NCBI GenBank assembly: GCA_963829995.1
Contig: CAWHKW010000014.1
Location: forward strand, 62,001-126,000
Source: JACCZX01 sp963829995
Lineage (GTDB): Bacteria; Pseudomonadota; Gammaproteobacteria; Burkholderiales; Burkholderiaceae_F
DNA: 64,000 bases
Reading direction: 5' to 3'
A program made the position numbers and the translations under genes. The notes under the pieces are model-generated. The model made no database searches. It had not been told where the DNA came from and worked only from the letters and a program-made list of their open reading frames with translations. This document shows positions 8,948 to 18,030 of this stretch, piece after piece (the first letter of the stretch is position 1; the number at the start of each line of letters is the position of its first letter).

Positions 8948-10289
8948 CTACTTTATGGAAGCGGCCGCCTGTTGCGCCAGCTCGACTGCCTTCGTGTAGT
9001 TCTCCCGCGCCTTGCGATTCCAGCTTTCCTCGAGACCGGTCACCTGCTTCGAGACGGCGACTTCTTTCTTGTTCGACGCGAACACTTTCAGAGAAGTCCT
9101 TCTGCCCCGCGAGCGAAGAAGAAACGACCGGTGCGAACGCCAGTGCGCGCGCCTGCTTGATCAACTCAGCCGCCTGCGGGTTGCTCTTGCCGGCGAGCTT
9201 CGCCTCGGCGTCGTGGATCGCTTTGGTGGCAGCCTGCAGCTCCCTTAAACGGAAGGTAATCGTCTGATCGAACAGCGAGTGCACGACCGAGTAACGATCT
9301 TCCGACAGATCGGCGTTGAAGTTGACCTTCGCACGCTTGACGATCGCCTGCGGGTCCGGATAACCGGCGGGGATTTTGCCGCCAAAGCTCGAGTATGCGA
9401 GCACCGGCAGCCGCGAGATCTTCGGATCGAGCAACAACTCCTGACCCGGCTGACTCAACGTGAACTGCACGAATTTTTTCGCTTCAGCAATGTTCTTGCC
9501 ACCAGCGACCAACGCAATGTTGGCCGGCACGATCGACGTCAGCGCCGGATAGACGAACTCGACCGGGAAGCCCGAGTACTTGCCCGCCAGCCCAAAGAAA
9601 TCGATCACGGGCCCGGCGCCGAATTGCCCGTTGTTAATGCCGTCCGGGACACCAAAGCTGCGCTCGGTAACTTGCGCGCTGTTGCCCGCCATTTCGAGCA
9701 CCTTGCCCCAGCCTGCGTCCCAGCCTTCGCCCTGCAGAATCGTTTCAACCGTCAGATGCATCGTGCCGGAACGTGACGGTGCGGTCATCGCAACATGGCC
9801 GAACCATTCTCGCTTCAGCAGATCGTCCCAGTCCTTCGGCGCGGCGAGCTTGTTGGCTTTTAGATAGCGCGTGTTGTACATGATGCCGTAGCCAGCCAGC
9901 GCCTGGCCCTTGTAAAAGCCCTGCGGATCGTTGATCGGGTAGTTACCGATCTTGGCTGGGATCGCCTTGTTGTCGACGTCGGGCGCGGTGACCAACAGGT
10001 TGTCGCGCTTGAGCACTTCGAATGCGTCGGGTGCAGACGCCCAGAACACGTCGGGTCGCTGCCCCGCGGCGGTTTCGCGCACGAACGCAATGCCGGCCAC
10101 TGTGCTCTTGTTCAATATCTCGATCTTGATGTCCGGATTGGCTTTCTCGAACGCGGCCTTGTATGCGGCCGTCAGCTCCTTCGGAAACGACGTGATTACG
10201 GTGACGGTGCCCGCGTGGCTTGCTGTGACTGACATCAAGCCGAACGCGGCGATCGCCGCGGCGAATCGCGGAGCGAATGAACGAAGCAT
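8948..10289 (-). CDS. ABC importer substrate-binding protein, frameshifted near its 3' end
   Basis: Periplasmic binding protein of the adjacent importer. A signal peptide (about 26 residues ending ASHA) precedes GTVTVITSFPKELTAAYKAA, the start of a type 2 extracellular solute-binding fold; RPDVFWASAPDAFEVL is also family-like. The uninterrupted frame runs to a stop at 8919, overlapping the permease, with an odd Arg/Ser-rich tail (RVEQERSRRLEAGDRSRG). One frame over, from about 9085 down, the minus strand reads KVFASNKKEVAVSKQVTGL and on to NYTKAVELAQQAAASIK and a stop at 8948. One extra base near 9083-9095 explains both. The repaired product would be about 446 residues. Sequence error is as likely as a true mutation. 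Confidence 0.85.
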
Positions 10290-10380
10290 CTTGCCTCCCA
10301 GTGGGTCCTGTGGGCAGGGATTCTCGCAGAACGGTATCGCCTCTCCTTCGGGGCCGGACGCTGCGCTGCGACAAAGTCGC

Positions 10381-10386
10381 TAGAAT
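10381..10386 (+). promoter_or_regulatory. Candidate -10 box for phaR
   Basis: TAGAAT matches TATAAT at five of six positions and lies 29 bases upstream of the phaR ATG. No convincing -35 hexamer is found 16-18 bases upstream, so this is a weak call from sequence alone. Confidence 0.35.
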
Positions 10387-10414
10387 CCACGATCTGCTGA
10401 GGGAGAAGGCAAAC

Positions 10415-10954
10415 ATGGCAACGTCAGTTCGCCTGATCAAGAAGTATCCGAATCGCCGTTTGTACGATACGCAGACGAGCACCTACATAACGCTGGCTGA
10501 CGTCAAGCAGCTCGTACTTGAGCACGAAGATTTTCAGGTGATCGATGCCAAGTCGAGCGACGATCTGACGCGGCAGATCCTGCTGCAGATCATTCTCGAA
10601 GAAGAGGCGGGCGGGCTGCCGATGTTCACGGCGCCGATGCTGTCGCACATCATTCGCCTGTACGGCAACGCGATGCAGGGAATGATGGGTTCGTACCTGG
10701 AGAAGAACATCCAGGCGTTCATCGACATCCAGGGCAAGCTGCAGGAGCAGAGCAAGGCGTTTTACGAGACCAACAAGATCGGGCCGGAGATGTGGACGCA
10801 GTTCGTCAACATGCAGGCGCCGATGATTCAGTCGATGATGTCGAGCTACATCGAACAATCGAAAGATCTGTTCGTGCAGATGCAGGAGAACATGCAAAAG
10901 CAGGCGCGCTCGATGTTCAGCGGTTTCCCCGGCTTCCCGGGCGACAAGAAGTAA
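10415..10954 (+). CDS. phaR: PHA synthesis repressor PhaR
   Basis: DNA- and PHA-binding regulator controlling phasin and granule formation, 179 residues. The N-terminal domain RLIKKYPNRRLYDTQTSTYI followed by LADVKQLV is the PHB/PHA accumulation regulator DNA-binding domain. A Met/Gln-rich helical region follows (MWTQFVNMQAPMIQSMMSSY), thought to contact the polymer. The start is set by GGGAGAAGG seven bases before the ATG; an in-frame codon at 10277 is not supported. PhaR of model Burkholderiales senses free polymer and releases phaP when granules form; that role is assumed by homology. rimO follows 22 bases later. Confidence 0.95.
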   Translation: MATSVRLIKKYPNRRLYDTQTSTYITLADVKQLVLEHEDFQVIDAKSSDDLTRQILLQIILEEEAGGLPMFTAPMLSHIIRLYGNAMQGMMGSYLEKNIQAFIDIQGKLQEQSKAFYETNKIGPEMWTQFVNMQAPMIQSMMSSYIEQSKDLFVQMQENMQKQARSMFSGFPGFPGDKK

Positions 10955-10976
10955 TCAGCGGAAAGACACTGCTGGG

Positions 10977-12359
10977 ATGACGGTAACTGTTGCGGCGAGA
11001 CGGCCGCGCGCAAACTTCAAGCCCACCGCTCCGTCGGTGGGTTTCGTGTCTCTAGGCTGCCCGAAGGCGTTGGTCGATTCCGAGCTGATCATCACGCAGC
11101 TTCGGGCCGAAGGGTACGCAACGAGCGCAAGTTACGGCGATGCCGACCTGGTGATCGTCAACACGTGCGGCTTTATCGACGCCGCCGTCAAGGAGTCGCT
11201 GGACGCGATCGGCGAGGCGCTTGCAGAAAACGGCAAGGTCATCGTCACCGGATGCTTGGGTGCGAAGAAAGAGGGCGATCAGACTCTGATCGCGAAGACA
11301 CATCCCAAGGTGCTCGCGGTTACCGGGCCGCACGCAACCAGCGAAGTGCTCGATCACGTGCATCGGCACCTGCCGCGGCCGCACGATCCGTATTCCGATC
11401 TCGTTCCCCCGGCGGGCATCAAGCTGACGCCGCGCCACTACGCTTACCTGAAAATTTCCGAAGGCTGCAACCATCGCTGCAGCTTCTGCATCATTCCATC
11501 GATGCGCGGCGATCTGGTGTCGCGGCCGATCGGCGACGTGATGCGCGAAGCCGAGAATTTGTTGAAACAGGGCGTGCGCGAGCTGCTGGTGATTTCGCAG
11601 GACACCAGCGCGTACGGCGTTGACGTCAGGTACCAACTCGGGTTTGTCGGCGGCCGAACGGTGCGCACCCGGATGACCGACCTGGTCAAGGAGCTGGGGC
11701 AACTCGCACAGGCTAATGGCGCGTGGGTGCGGCTGCACTACGTGTATCCGTATCCGCACGTCGATGAGATCGTTCCGTTGATGGCCGAAGGGAACGTGCT
11801 GCCGTATCTGGATGTGCCGTTTCAGCACGCGCATCCGCGCGTTCTGAAGTCGATGAAGCGGCCGGCATCCGGCGAGAAGAACATCGAGCGAATCCACGCG
11901 TGGCGTGAAATCTGCCCGGATATCACGATTCGCTCGACGTTCATTGCCGGTTTTCCCGGTGAAACCGAGGCAGAGTTCGAGTACCTGCTGGATTTTCTGC
12001 GCGAAGCTCAGCTTGATCGTGTCGGATGCTTCGCGTATTCGCCGGTCGATGGTGCGGCGGCGAACGCGCTGCCCGATCAGCTGCCGGACAAAATGCGCGA
12101 AGACCGCCGCGCCCGGTTGATGCAACTGCAGCAGCAGATCTCGGCGCAGCGGCTGCAGCGTAAGGTCGGCACCGTGCAGCGGGTGTTGATCGATGAGGCC
12201 GGGCCGAACGTGGCCACCGGTCGAACAGCGGCCGATGCGCCCGAAATCGACGGCATCGTCCAGATCGCGACGGGCCGTCGCAAAGTGAGCGCCGGCCAGT
12301 TCGTTGATGTGCGCATCGATAGCGCCGCCGAGCACGATTTGCGCGGCACGCTCGCGTGA
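10977..12359 (+). CDS. rimO: Ribosomal protein S12 methylthiotransferase RimO
   Basis: Radical-SAM enzyme adding a methylthio group to an aspartate of ribosomal protein S12, 460 residues. The N-terminal UPF0004 domain begins VGFVSLGCPKALVDSE, with its cluster cysteines in GCPKA, NTCGF and GCLGA. The radical-SAM motif is C164-x3-C168-x2-C171 (CNHRCSFC). The C-terminal TRAM domain includes VGTVQRVLIDE. The S12-specific form is favoured over MiaB by GCPKALVDSE and GEKNIERI. Downstream of phaR as in many Burkholderiales. The GST gene start overlaps its stop. Confidence 0.95.
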   Translation: MTVTVAARRPRANFKPTAPSVGFVSLGCPKALVDSELIITQLRAEGYATSASYGDADLVIVNTCGFIDAAVKESLDAIGEALAENGKVIVTGCLGAKKEGDQTLIAKTHPKVLAVTGPHATSEVLDHVHRHLPRPHDPYSDLVPPAGIKLTPRHYAYLKISEGCNHRCSFCIIPSMRGDLVSRPIGDVMREAENLLKQGVRELLVISQDTSAYGVDVRYQLGFVGGRTVRTRMTDLVKELGQLAQANGAWVRLHYVYPYPHVDEIVPLMAEGNVLPYLDVPFQHAHPRVLKSMKRPASGEKNIERIHAWREICPDITIRSTFIAGFPGETEAEFEYLLDFLREAQLDRVGCFAYSPVDGAAANALPDQLPDKMREDRRARLMQLQQQISAQRLQRKVGTVQRVLIDEAGPNVATGRTAADAPEIDGIVQIATGRRKVSAGQFVDVRIDSAAEHDLRGTLA

Positions 12360-12994
12360 ACCCGTACATTCTTTACACAGCGAAGCGTTCGGGCGCCGCG
12401 AGCGTCGAAGTTTTGCTGCGAGCGCTCGGTCTCGAAGTCGATTTGAAAGACGCAACGCCCTGGGGCGACACGCGCGGGCCATTTTTTGAAGAACTGAAAC
12501 GCGTCAATCCGCTCGCTCAATTGCCGACGCTGGTAACCCCCGGTGGTGAGGTGTTGACGGAAAGCGTGGCCATTCTGTGGACATTGCTCGAAAGACACCC
12601 GAGCGAATGGGTACCGCCGTTGTCTACGCGTGATCGCGCGCAATGCCTGCGCTGGATGCAGTTTGCGGCGGCGACCGTGTACACGGCCGTCGGCGTGGCG
12701 GACTATCCGGCACGCTGGACCACCGCCACCGACGATGCGGCGCATAAGGCGGTAGAAGAGGCAGCCGTCGCGCGGATGCAAGCGGGCTGGGACATCGTTT
12801 CCGCCCGGCACGAAGGAACCCGGTTTTTCCTCGGCGAGCGTCCCTTTGTGTGCGACCTCTATCTGGCGAATTTATCGAAGTGGTGGAAGATGCGCGATTA
12901 CCTGCGCAGCAATCACCCCGTGTTGTGCGACGTCATGGAGAGAATCGACGCGCTCCCGGAAGTGGTGCCCGTCTGGCAACGTCACTGGTCCTGA
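12356..12994 (+). CDS. Glutathione S-transferase family protein
   Basis: Thioredoxin-fold GST-like protein of 212 residues. The N-terminus has the betaalphabeta start YILYTAKRSGAASVEVLLRA, then NPLAQLPTLVTPGGEVLTES, in which the cis-Pro and Glu-Ser glutathione contacts are visible. The C-terminal half is helical (FLGERPFVCDLYLA). The start is a GTG overlapping the rimO TGA by four bases, implying coupling. Substrate is unknown; it could be a housekeeping stringent-starvation-like or xenobiotic type. Confidence 0.85.
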   Translation: MNPYILYTAKRSGAASVEVLLRALGLEVDLKDATPWGDTRGPFFEELKRVNPLAQLPTLVTPGGEVLTESVAILWTLLERHPSEWVPPLSTRDRAQCLRWMQFAAATVYTAVGVADYPARWTTATDDAAHKAVEEAAVARMQAGWDIVSARHEGTRFFLGERPFVCDLYLANLSKWWKMRDYLRSNHPVLCDVMERIDALPEVVPVWQRHWS

Positions 12995-13000
12995 CACCGA

Positions 13001-13600
13001 ATGAAATTTTTTCGATTTCCAGCGACCATCGCGGCGTTGTTCCTGCTTGCATCACCCGCAGTCGCGCAAGTCAGCGTAACGGCGTTCGGCGGCTACGCGG
13101 TCAGCGAGGGCATCGACAACGACATCAGCGGCGAGCGGGCGAGCGTGAAGTCCGGCGGCTCGTTCGGCGTTGCCGCCGACTACGATCTGGATGGGTCTCG
13201 CCAGCTGCAATTGTTCTATGGGCAGCAGAGCACCGTGCTCGACCCTGGCAGTGGCCAGCCGCGTTTCGACCTCAACGTGCGCTACCTTCACCTCGGCGGC
13301 ACCTACTTTTTCGAAGGGCCGATCGGTCGCGGGCCGTATGCCGTAGGCGGACTCGGCGTGACCCATTTCACGCCGGACCTGGGCGGACTGCAAAGCGAAA
13401 CTAGAGCGTCGCTCAACGTCGGGTTCGGCTACGTGTGGCCGTTGGGCAGCGCCGTCGCAGTGCGGGCCGAAGCGCGCGCGTTCTTGACACTGCTGAACAG
13501 CTCGGGCGGATTGTTTTGCTCGGGCGGATGCACGGTCGTATTGAGCGGCGATGGTTTCGCGCAGGGCCAGGCAATGGTGGGATTGACCGCGAGATTTTAG
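13001..13600 (+). CDS. Outer-membrane beta-barrel domain protein
   Basis: Probable small outer-membrane barrel of 199 residues. The N-terminal 22 residues (KFFRFPATIAALFLLASPAVAQ) are a signal peptide with an AVAQ cleavage region. The mature chain alternates polar and hydrophobic residues in short strands separated by Gly/Asp-rich turns (FGVAADYDL, LNVRYLHLGGTYFF, LNVGFGYVWPLG) and ends in an aromatic residue (LTARF), the classic Omp C-terminal signature. It starts six bases after the GST stop. The function is unknown. Confidence 0.75.
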   Translation: MKFFRFPATIAALFLLASPAVAQVSVTAFGGYAVSEGIDNDISGERASVKSGGSFGVAADYDLDGSRQLQLFYGQQSTVLDPGSGQPRFDLNVRYLHLGGTYFFEGPIGRGPYAVGGLGVTHFTPDLGGLQSETRASLNVGFGYVWPLGSAVAVRAEARAFLTLLNSSGGLFCSGGCTVVLSGDGFAQGQAMVGLTARF

Positions 13601-13611
13601 GAGAGCTTGCG

Positions 13612-14793
13612 ATGAGAGAAGTGGTGGTCGTCAGCGGTGCACGCACTGCGATTGGTACGTTCGGTGGCAGCCTGAAGGATGTCCCTCCGACTCAGCTGGG
13701 GGCCATCGTCGTGGCGGAGGTTTTGAAGCGTGCGCAAGTGAAGGGAGACGAAGTCGGCCACGTCGTGTTTGGCCACGTCGTCAACACCGAGCCGAAAGAC
13801 ATGTATCTCGCGCGGGTGGCGGCGCTGAACGGCGGCGTCGCGCAAAGTGCACCATGCCTGACGTTGAATCGCCTATGCGGCAGCGGCTTGCAGGCGATCA
13901 TCTCGGCGGCGCAATCGATCATGCTCGGCGACGCCGATATCGCGATCGGAGGCGGCGCGGAAAACATGTCGCGTGGGCCGTTCGTTCTCCCCACTGGACG
14001 CTGGGGCCAGCGTATGGGCGATTTCAAGGCCATCGACATGATGACCGGCGCACTGCACGATCCGTTCGACGTGATTCACATGGGCGTGACCGCCGAGAAC
14101 GTTGCCACGAAGTGGGGCATCACGCGCGAAGAGCAGGACAAGCTCGCGGTCGAAAGTCATCGCCGCGCGGCGACTGCAACCAAGGAGGGCCGCTTCAAGA
14201 GCCAGATCGTCCCGGTCGAGATCAAGGGCAAAAAGGGCGCAATGATGTTCGACGCCGACGAACATTTCCGCGACGGCGCGACGCTCGAGGATATGGCGAA
14301 GCTGAAACCCGTGTTCGCGAAGGAAAACGGTACGGTTACCGCGGGCAATGCATCCGGAATCAATGATGGCGCCGCTGCGGTGGTACTGATGGAGCGCAGC
14401 GTTGCAGAAAAGCGCGGATTGAAACCGATGGCGCGGCTGGTCAGCTACGGTCATGCGGGCGTTGATCCGAAGTTCATGGGCATCGGGCCGGTGCCGTCAA
14501 CCAGGAAAGCGCTCGAGCGAGCGGGCTTGAAGGTTGCTGATCTCGATGTAATCGAAGCCAATGAGGCGTTTGCAGCGCAAGCCTGTGCAGTGGCGAAGGA
14601 TCTCGGGTTTCCGTCCGAAAAGCTCAATCCGAACGGCAGCGGCATCTCGCTCGGCCATCCGATCGGCGCGACGGGCGCGATGATCACCGTCAAGGCGTTG
14701 TACGAACTCGAGCGGACCGGCGGGCGCTACGCGCTGGCGACGATGTGCATCGGTGGTGGCCAGGGCATCGCGGCTGTGTTCGAGCGGATATAA
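13612..14793 (+). CDS. bktB: Beta-ketothiolase, BktB-like
   Basis: Acetyl-CoA acyltransferase of 393 residues, the second thiolase in the window. Cys89 in RLCGSGLQ is the acylated residue, with GHPIGATG (His) and MCIGGGQG (Cys) at the C-terminus. The segment VVNTEPKDMYLARVAALNGG closely follows BktB, which accepts propionyl-CoA and gives beta-ketovaleryl-CoA for PHBV; the substrate is inferred. A GGAGAG lies nine bases upstream of the ATG. Its neighbourhood with phaR supports a role in PHA supply, though fatty acid or ketone catabolism is also possible. Confidence 0.88.
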   Translation: MREVVVVSGARTAIGTFGGSLKDVPPTQLGAIVVAEVLKRAQVKGDEVGHVVFGHVVNTEPKDMYLARVAALNGGVAQSAPCLTLNRLCGSGLQAIISAAQSIMLGDADIAIGGGAENMSRGPFVLPTGRWGQRMGDFKAIDMMTGALHDPFDVIHMGVTAENVATKWGITREEQDKLAVESHRRAATATKEGRFKSQIVPVEIKGKKGAMMFDADEHFRDGATLEDMAKLKPVFAKENGTVTAGNASGINDGAAAVVLMERSVAEKRGLKPMARLVSYGHAGVDPKFMGIGPVPSTRKALERAGLKVADLDVIEANEAFAAQACAVAKDLGFPSEKLNPNGSGISLGHPIGATGAMITVKALYELERTGGRYALATMCIGGGQGIAAVFERI

Positions 14794-14851
14794 AAAGACG
14801 GCAGGGCGGTGCGCGCGTATTCCGCGCTGCGTCGCGCTCCGTTAATGCAGG

Positions 14852-15445
14852 ATGAACTGTTGCGACTTCTCCCACTCCCGTCGGCGCTTGATGCTGGCGG
14901 GTGGAAGCTTCTGCGCTGCTGTCCTCGCGGACGCAAGCGCGGCCGCCGATACACCCGAGGACCGTCTGCGCAAACTGCTCAGCGATCGCCGTTCTCTAAA
15001 GCTGCTGCGTGGTGACGAACTGCTGGAAGCGACGTACTGGACGGCGGCCGGCGGCTACAAACGCGATGAGTATCTAAGCATCTGCTGGCTGCTGCGCGAT
15101 CTACAGGCGGATCGCGTGTTTCCAATGAACCATGACTTGCTCGACGTATTGTGCGGTGTTCAGACTTGGCTGGCTCGCAACGGCATCAACGCGCCGCTGC
15201 GCATTCACTCGGGCTATCGGACACCCCAAACGAATCAACGTACCGAAGGTGCCGCGCTCGATTCGCGCCATGTCGTCGGTCGGGCGGTGGATATCAGCGT
15301 CAGAGGAGTGTCAAACCTCAAGCTGGCAGGGATGGCAAGCGTGCTGGGGCGCGGTGGCACCGGGCTCTATCCAGGCCGCAATTTCGTCCACGTCGACACG
15401 GGCGATGAACGCATCTGGATCGATCGCCCGCGCAAGAAGGCCTAG
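14852..15445 (+). CDS. DUF882 / YcbK-like M15-type murein peptidase
   Basis: Probable periplasmic peptidoglycan-related protein of 197 residues. The N-terminus SRRRLMLAGGSFCAAVLADA resembles a Tat-type signal. The C-terminal domain has IHSGYRTPQTN, SRHVVGRAVDIS and NFVHVDTGDERIW, where His, Asp and His are the zinc ligands of the D-Ala-D-Ala peptidase fold. These features match DUF882 (YcbK, MepK family), which can cut peptidoglycan crosslinks. It is followed convergently by the TPR lipoprotein gene five bases on. Confidence 0.85.
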   Translation: MNCCDFSHSRRRLMLAGGSFCAAVLADASAAADTPEDRLRKLLSDRRSLKLLRGDELLEATYWTAAGGYKRDEYLSICWLLRDLQADRVFPMNHDLLDVLCGVQTWLARNGINAPLRIHSGYRTPQTNQRTEGAALDSRHVVGRAVDISVRGVSNLKLAGMASVLGRGGTGLYPGRNFVHVDTGDERIWIDRPRKKA

Positions 15446-15450
15446 CCCGT

Positions 15451-16602
15451 CTACTGGAACTTGTGGGTCTGCAGCCAGGCGAGCTTGGCTGCATACAGTG
15501 CGCGGTCGTTGCGTGTTGCGCCATTTTCCATCGCAAGAGTCAGATGCTTTCTGGCCGGTTCGATCTCTCCCAGCTTGAAACTGGCAACGGCGAGCCAGTA
15601 GTGAAACTCAGCGTGGTAGTCGGCGCGAGCGACTTCTTTGGCGAACAAATCTCTCGCGAGCTTGAAATCCTCTTGCTCCATTGCTGCCAGGCCGCGATGG
15701 AAGTAATGAAACGGCGCGACCGGTTCGATCTCGGCCAGCCTGCGCAATAACGCTGCTGATTCCACGTCGCGTCCCTGACGAGCGAAGACCTGCGCCAGGT
15801 TGGACATTGCGCGCGCATTCGTCGCGTCCCGCTCGAGAAGGTAGTTGAAAACCTTTGCGGACTGGGCCAGATCGCCGCGGCGCATATAGAGAACACCCAG
15901 CGTGTTGTGCGAGCCGAGATACTCGGGACTCTGCAAGATGGCCTCGCGCGCCCAGGCGTACGCATCGTCCGAACGCCCGTCGACCAGTGCTTCGACGGCC
16001 TTGTTGTTCATGTACATCGCAACGATCGTCTCCTCCGGAATAACGCGTGACCGCAGCCCGCGCAGGCTCTCGGCGGGCAGAAAATCGATCGTCATTGCGC
16101 TGTTCGCAACGACGGTGTTCCGATCGCCCATTCTTCTGTCGAGGGTCACGTTCACATGGCCGCTGCGCACAAGCAGGTCGCCGCTGCGCCCCCAGGTTTC
16201 TTCCAGATAGGCGCTTTGATACGTGACCTGCAGCCCTAACTGTTTTGCAAAAGCGGCGGTCATGACAACCAGCGAAAGACAATTTCCGGCGCGGGCGTCA
16301 AATGCCTGTGCCGCATTGCGGGTCATGCTGGCGTCGTACTGCAGCTGTAGCTGATCTCTTTCGTACAGCGCGTTGATCAAGCCTTGCGGCGAACCGAGCT
16401 GGCGCAGCTGACTGGCGACCTCCGTCCACAAATAACGCTTCATATGGTCGCTCAACGCGAACACATCGGCGGCGGCGATTCGCTCGGAAGGTGCCGCGAA
16501 AATTTCATCCTTGAAAAGGAAGTCCGGTGGCGGTACGCGCTGCTGTGACGGGCTAGCGCACGCCACCAGCAGTACGCACACAAGAGTCGTCCAACTACGC
16601 AT
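15451..16602 (-). CDS. Lipoprotein with transglutaminase-like and TPR regions
   Basis: Predicted lipoprotein of 383 residues. The N-terminus TTLVCVLLVACASPS carries a lipobox with Cys near residue 13. The middle has DARAGNCLSLVVMTAAFAKQ, the Cys-containing helix of transglutaminase-like proteins, and VRSGHVNVTLDR with a possible His partner. The second half has three or more TPR units (NTLGVLYMRRGDLAQSAKVF and RAMSNLAQVFARQGRDVESA). ATG 16602 has a GGAGTAAGG just upstream and gives the lipobox at the proper distance. The function is unknown. Confidence 0.78.
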   Translation of the reverse strand: MRSWTTLVCVLLVACASPSQQRVPPPDFLFKDEIFAAPSERIAAADVFALSDHMKRYLWTEVASQLRQLGSPQGLINALYERDQLQLQYDASMTRNAAQAFDARAGNCLSLVVMTAAFAKQLGLQVTYQSAYLEETWGRSGDLLVRSGHVNVTLDRRMGDRNTVVANSAMTIDFLPAESLRGLRSRVIPEETIVAMYMNNKAVEALVDGRSDDAYAWAREAILQSPEYLGSHNTLGVLYMRRGDLAQSAKVFNYLLERDATNARAMSNLAQVFARQGRDVESAALLRRLAEIEPVAPFHYFHRGLAAMEQEDFKLARDLFAKEVARADYHAEFHYWLAVASFKLGEIEPARKHLTLAMENGATRNDRALYAAKLAWLQTHKFQ

Positions 16603-16683
16603 CCTTACTCCTTTCGGCTCTCTCGACTTAGCGCCGCGAGGGCACACCTACAGCATATCGCGGACATCATGCCGGACTGGCAA

Positions 16684-17547
16684 TCAGCCGTCGTTCAAAA
16701 ACCAGTTAAGTACGCCGTCTAGACCGCTGTAATTCAGCGCATACGTTGCCTGCTCGCGGACCACTGGCTTTGCCCGATAGGCGACCGATACTCCGGCCAG
16801 TTGCATCATTTTCACGTCGTTCGCGCCGTCGCCGATGACGATCGCTTTGGCCGTCGCACACCCGATCTCCGCACATGCTTCACGCACCGCTTGCGCCTTG
16901 CCTTCCGCGTCGACGATCTCGCCGCCGTTCGGGCCAGTCACTTTACCGGTCAAGCGTCCGTCGATGATCTCGAGCTGATTCGAGCGCGTGTAGTCGATGT
17001 TCAGCTTCGCTTTGATGCGTTCGGTGAAGAACGTAAAGCCGCCGGTCGCCAGCAGGGTCTTCAGTCCTTGGCGGCGACATTCGGAAACGAGTTCCGCTGC
17101 GCCTTCATTGAGCGCCAGCTTTTCGTCGTAGACGCGGGCGAGCAATGCCGCATCGACCCCCGCCAGCATCGACACGCGACGCCGCAGGCTATCTTTGTAG
17201 TCAACTTCGCCGCGCATCGCGGATTCGGTGATCGCCGCGACCTGTTCGCCTTTGCCGGCAAGCGCAGCGACTTCGTCGAGCGTTTCGATATTTACCAACG
17301 TCGAATCCATGTCGAGCGCCAGCAAGCGAAAATCGGACAAGCGCATCTGCGAATCGACGAACGCGTTGTCGAGTTTCCAGAAGTCCGACAACCCTTGCAC
17401 GGCCTTGCGTGTTTCGGCATCGTCGCGAACCGTCACACAACGCGCCGCGCGCCTGTACAACGTGATCCGCTCCGGCATGCAGACAACCTTGAACGTGTCG
17501 AGCGCTTCGGGCGACAACGCCACGCCCTGGACCACGAGATCTTTCAT
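16684..17547 (-). CDS. serB: Phosphoserine phosphatase SerB
   Basis: HAD-family enzyme making serine from O-phosphoserine, 287 residues. Motif I is ALDMDSTLVNIETLDEVA with the nucleophile and acid/base aspartates, motif II is the Thr in LLATGGFT, and motif III plus IV is VIGDGANDVKMM. It has an N-terminal regulatory region of about 90 residues, as in SerB of proteobacteria. It starts 54 bases from the divergent GNAT. 81 bases separate its stop from the TPR lipoprotein start downstream. Confidence 0.95.
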   Translation of the reverse strand: MKDLVVQGVALSPEALDTFKVVCMPERITLYRRAARCVTVRDDAETRKAVQGLSDFWKLDNAFVDSQMRLSDFRLLALDMDSTLVNIETLDEVAALAGKGEQVAAITESAMRGEVDYKDSLRRRVSMLAGVDAALLARVYDEKLALNEGAAELVSECRRQGLKTLLATGGFTFFTERIKAKLNIDYTRSNQLEIIDGRLTGKVTGPNGGEIVDAEGKAQAVREACAEIGCATAKAIVIGDGANDVKMMQLAGVSVAYRAKPVVREQATYALNYSGLDGVLNWFLNDG

Positions 17548-17601
17548 CGATGGAAGTTTAGGTTACTGACACGACGCGCTTCGCACGCTAATGTCAGTCG
17601 C

Positions 17602-18030
17602 ATGTATCCGTTTCGCATCGACTCTCAGTTCGAACCGACCGACGTCGATGTCGCGTCGATCGACCGCGGGTTACACGCCTACAACGAGCGCAATGCCGAC
17701 CTCGCGGCGATTCACCGCTTCGCGTGTTATGCGAGAGATATCGAAGAAAAGCTCGTCGGTGGTGCGCTTGCTCGCTGGTGGGGTGCCGCGTGCGAGCTGC
17801 AACAGATATGGGTTGACGAAGCAACGCGCCGGCGGGGGGTCGGCGCTGCGCTGATGCGCAAGGTCGAAGAGATAGCGCTCGAGCGCGGCTGCCGGCTGCT
17901 CTACCTCGATACGTTCAGCTTCCAGGCGCCGGAGTTTTACTACCGGCTCGGTTACGAAACGGCGTGCCGGCTCGATGGCTTTCCCGACGGCGGATCGAAG
18001 TTCATTCTGCGCAAAGCGTTGATCAGCTAG
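17602..18030 (+). CDS. GNAT family N-acetyltransferase
   Basis: Small acetyltransferase of 142 residues; substrate unknown. The acetyl-CoA loop is VDEATRRRGVGAALMRKVEE and the C-terminal part FQAPEFYYRLGYETACRL is the typical GNAT ending. ATG 17602 is the family-consistent start; upstream in-frame residues are antisense to serB. It overlaps the convergent mfd stop by eight bases. Confidence 0.85.
   Translation: MYPFRIDSQFEPTDVDVASIDRGLHAYNERNADLAAIHRFACYARDIEEKLVGGALARWWGAACELQQIWVDEATRRRGVGAALMRKVEEIALERGCRLLYLDTFSFQAPEFYYRLGYETACRLDGFPDGGSKFILRKALIS

Noticed and set aside
16801..17601. Extended GNAT upstream of 17602
   Set aside because: Antisense to serB; no acetyltransferase motifs.
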